NCBI GenBank assembly: GCA_035556495.1 | Contig: DATMEW010000090.1 | Span: 1-33,771 of the forward strand | From: CANKHJ01 sp035556495 | GTDB lineage: Bacteria; Pseudomonadota; Alphaproteobacteria; Rhizobiales; Xanthobacteraceae | Length of the DNA stretch: 33,771 bases | Direction of reading: 5' to 3' | In this document: piece by piece, positions 31,283 through 33,771 of the stretch | Layout: every line of letters starts with the position of its first letter | Numbering within the stretch: position 1 is the first letter of the stretch | The notes under the pieces: generated by a model | What the model saw: the letters and a program-made list of their open reading frames with translations, nothing else | What the model was told of the DNA's origin: nothing | The model's database searches: none | Translations under genes and position numbers: made by a program

Positions 31283-32953
31283 TTATTCGCCCCAGGCCGC
31301 AAATGCCTCGTTGAAGGCTTTTTCGCCGGGCGTACCCTTCTCCATCGCCAGAATGGCGCGGCGGTTGTTCCCGTAAACGATGGGAATATCGAACCAGGCC
31401 CGCTCCTTGAGGAGCTGGATGTTGCGCTCCCGTTCGGCCTCGACCGAATAAAGCGCGATCAGGAAATAGCCGTTGGTGACCTTCACCGCCACGCCCGCAA
31501 GGGGGATGCCCCGCGCCTGCTCGGCCTGCTTCATCAGCACGCCCGGCACATTGCCGATGCCGCCGTTCGGCGCATCCTGCGGCAGCTTGAACATCACCTC
31601 GATGGTATGACTCGCCGGCAGCGCCTGATCGGTGTTGCGGCGGAACGACCAGGTCATCGCAAGATTGCGCTCGGGCACCTGAATGTCCGCCTTGACGACG
31701 ACATCCGGCGGCTGGCCGGGACCGCCCGTCACCGTCTCGGTGCGCCAGGTCACCACGCCCGGATAGCTCTTGCCCTGCGGATCGGATGGATCCTCTTCAT
31801 ACAGAACGACGCGCTGGGCGACGGCAGCGACCTGGGCGTCGGCCGGCGGCTGCGTCGCATTGGGACCGACGCCGAGCCGATCCGTGATCTTGGGCTGCGT
31901 CGTCGTCGCCGGATCGCGCGGCGGCGCCTTGGGCGCCGATGGCGCGCGGGCGCTCTGCACGAACGACTGGATATCCGTCCATTTCCAGTAGACCGCGCCG
32001 GCCGCACCGCCCAGCAGGAGCAGCACCACCAGCGCGCGGATCAGTCCCGCATAGGACCGGCGCGGCGGCCGCTCGTCCGCATCGAAATCGTCATCCTCGT
32101 CAGCTTCCGGCGGTTCGGGGGGCAGACCCGCCGGGCTGATCCGCTCCGGATCGAAAGCCGCTGCCGCAGCAGACGGACCCGCAGGCCGCGGCGGCGCGGG
32201 CTTGAACGCTGTGTCCGGGGCAAGCGCAGCGGGTGCCGCAGACCGGTCCGCCGCCGGGGAGCGGGCTTCCGAAGACTGCGGCTCGGAAAGACGCGGCTCT
32301 GAAAGATCTGGCTCGGGTCCGGCAGGCACACTGCCGCGGAGCCCGTTCCGGGCTCCCTCCCGCGCGCTGGGATCACGGGGATCGCGCGGCACCGGCCGCT
32401 CCGCGCCATCTTGCGGCGCGCCGGCAGGGCGCTCGCGAGGCTCGCGAGGCTCTCCTGTCGCGGGCGCATCGCCGCTCCGCGCCTGGCTTCGGAAACGCGA
32501 AACGGCGCTGTCGGCCAGCGACGGTCGCGCCGGTGAGGGAGCGGCACGCGGCGGAACGGCAGGCGGCGAAACGGCAGGAGCCTGCGGCCGGCCGGCTTCC
32601 GGCGGCAGCTTGCCGGAATCGGCCGGGACGCCGCCGGCCGCGATACGCGGGTCGATCCGGGTCTTGTTGATCGGCGGCGAGGCCGGAGGAGCCGGTGCCG
32701 AGGGCGGGGATGAGACCGCCGGCGCGCCGTTGCCCCGGCTCTGCTTGACCATATCCGCCTCGACACGGCGGATGGCGTCTTCCAGCGCCAGCCGCTCGCG
32801 CGTGATCTCCGCCTCGCTCAGCGCCGGCGTGACGGAGCGGAGCTGCCCCACCAGCGCCGTTCTCGCGCGTTCATAGAGCGCACGACGATCCTCGGCGGTA
32901 TTCTTTTCAATACCGGCCACTGCGCGGGCGATCAGCGGATAGTAGTCGGCCAT
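31283..32953 (-). CDS. Proline-rich, single-pass membrane protein of unknown function
   Basis: A 556-residue protein, not recognised as a named family. It has four visible parts. Residues 1-70 are charged and helical (KNTAEDRRALYERARTALVG, then EITRERLALEDAIRRVEAD). Residues about 70-275 are a long disordered Pro/Ala/Ser/Arg-rich linker (for example PPSAPAPPASPP, SEPRLSEPQSSEARS). An acidic patch PPEADEDDDFDADERPPRR comes just before a transmembrane helix (about 304-323, RALVVLLLLGGAAGAVYW). Residues about 380-556 form a folded, probably periplasmic domain (LYEEDPSDPQGKSYPGVVTW through AFNEAFAAWGE). Positive charge before the TM supports N-inside. Start ATG 32953. purA lies 45 bases upstream on the same strand. 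Confidence 0.8.
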   Translation of the reverse strand: MADYYPLIARAVAGIEKNTAEDRRALYERARTALVGQLRSVTPALSEAEITRERLALEDAIRRVEADMVKQSRGNGAPAVSSPPSAPAPPASPPINKTRIDPRIAAGGVPADSGKLPPEAGRPQAPAVSPPAVPPRAAPSPARPSLADSAVSRFRSQARSGDAPATGEPREPRERPAGAPQDGAERPVPRDPRDPSAREGARNGLRGSVPAGPEPDLSEPRLSEPQSSEARSPAADRSAAPAALAPDTAFKPAPPRPAGPSAAAAAFDPERISPAGLPPEPPEADEDDDFDADERPPRRSYAGLIRALVVLLLLGGAAGAVYWKWTDIQSFVQSARAPSAPKAPPRDPATTTQPKITDRLGVGPNATQPPADAQVAAVAQRVVLYEEDPSDPQGKSYPGVVTWRTETVTGGPGQPPDVVVKADIQVPERNLAMTWSFRRNTDQALPASHTIEVMFKLPQDAPNGGIGNVPGVLMKQAEQARGIPLAGVAVKVTNGYFLIALYSVEAERERNIQLLKERAWFDIPIVYGNNRRAILAMEKGTPGEKAFNEAFAAWGE

Positions 32954-32998
32954 TTGGCGGTCAGCTTACACTTTTTAGTCGGCGGGCGACCCGGATTT

Positions 32999-33771
<773 letters not shown>

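Overview
The window is high-GC chromosomal DNA from an alphaproteobacterium, most likely a member of the Hyphomicrobiales (Rhizobiales). Four things point there: the DUF2948-hisD-UPF0262-phosphatase-maf-yacG gene string, the rluD-rpoH pair, a sigma-32 with the RpoH box QKKLFFNLR, and short dispersed palindromes of the GCATGATCCCGAAAAGTGG type that I remember as common between genes in this order. The genus cannot be fixed from the sequence. I see no rRNA, tRNA, CRISPR array, insertion sequence or prophage.

Layout. 1-1583: end of an SsuC-like ABC permease and its SsuB-like ATPase, followed by a palindromic repeat and an OsmC-family gene (to 2276). 2328-5027 (minus): mutS. 5273-8525 (minus): a small catabolic set of SDR dehydrogenase, ACMSD-like amidohydrolase and FAD monooxygenase, closed by a clear intrinsic terminator. 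8745-12693 (plus): the conserved string DUF2948, hisD, UPF0262, low-molecular-weight phosphatase, maf and yacG. 12772-20654 (minus): a long one-way run. Read in its own direction it is MFS transporter, YtcJ-type amidohydrolase, SET-domain protein, hotdog thioesterase, prpD, prpC and prpB (the methylcitrate cycle for propionyl-CoA). 20831-26515: an accessory catabolic region with a dienelactone hydrolase, a luciferase-like flavin monooxygenase overlapping an alpha/beta hydrolase, a LysR regulator, and a divergent SDR dehydrogenase with an orphan Bug-type periplasmic binding protein. 26656-29153: a one-TM hypothetical protein divergent from rluD with overlapping start codons, then rpoH. 29183-30924: an outer-membrane beta-barrel and a divergent small secreted repeat protein, separated by an unusually AT-rich intergenic region. 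31283-33771 (minus): a large proline-rich membrane-anchored hypothetical protein and the C-terminal part of purA.

Together the window mixes housekeeping genes (mismatch repair, histidine and purine synthesis, pseudouridylation, heat-shock sigma factor) with small catabolic cassettes for organic acids or aromatics. Nothing here is a clear new defence, mobile or biosynthetic system. The least explained parts are the secreted LQALNNVN-repeat protein with its AT-rich promoter region, the SET-domain protein next to the propionate genes, the LysR-linked hydrolase/monooxygenase/SDR/Bug locus, and the proline-rich 556-residue membrane protein beside purA.
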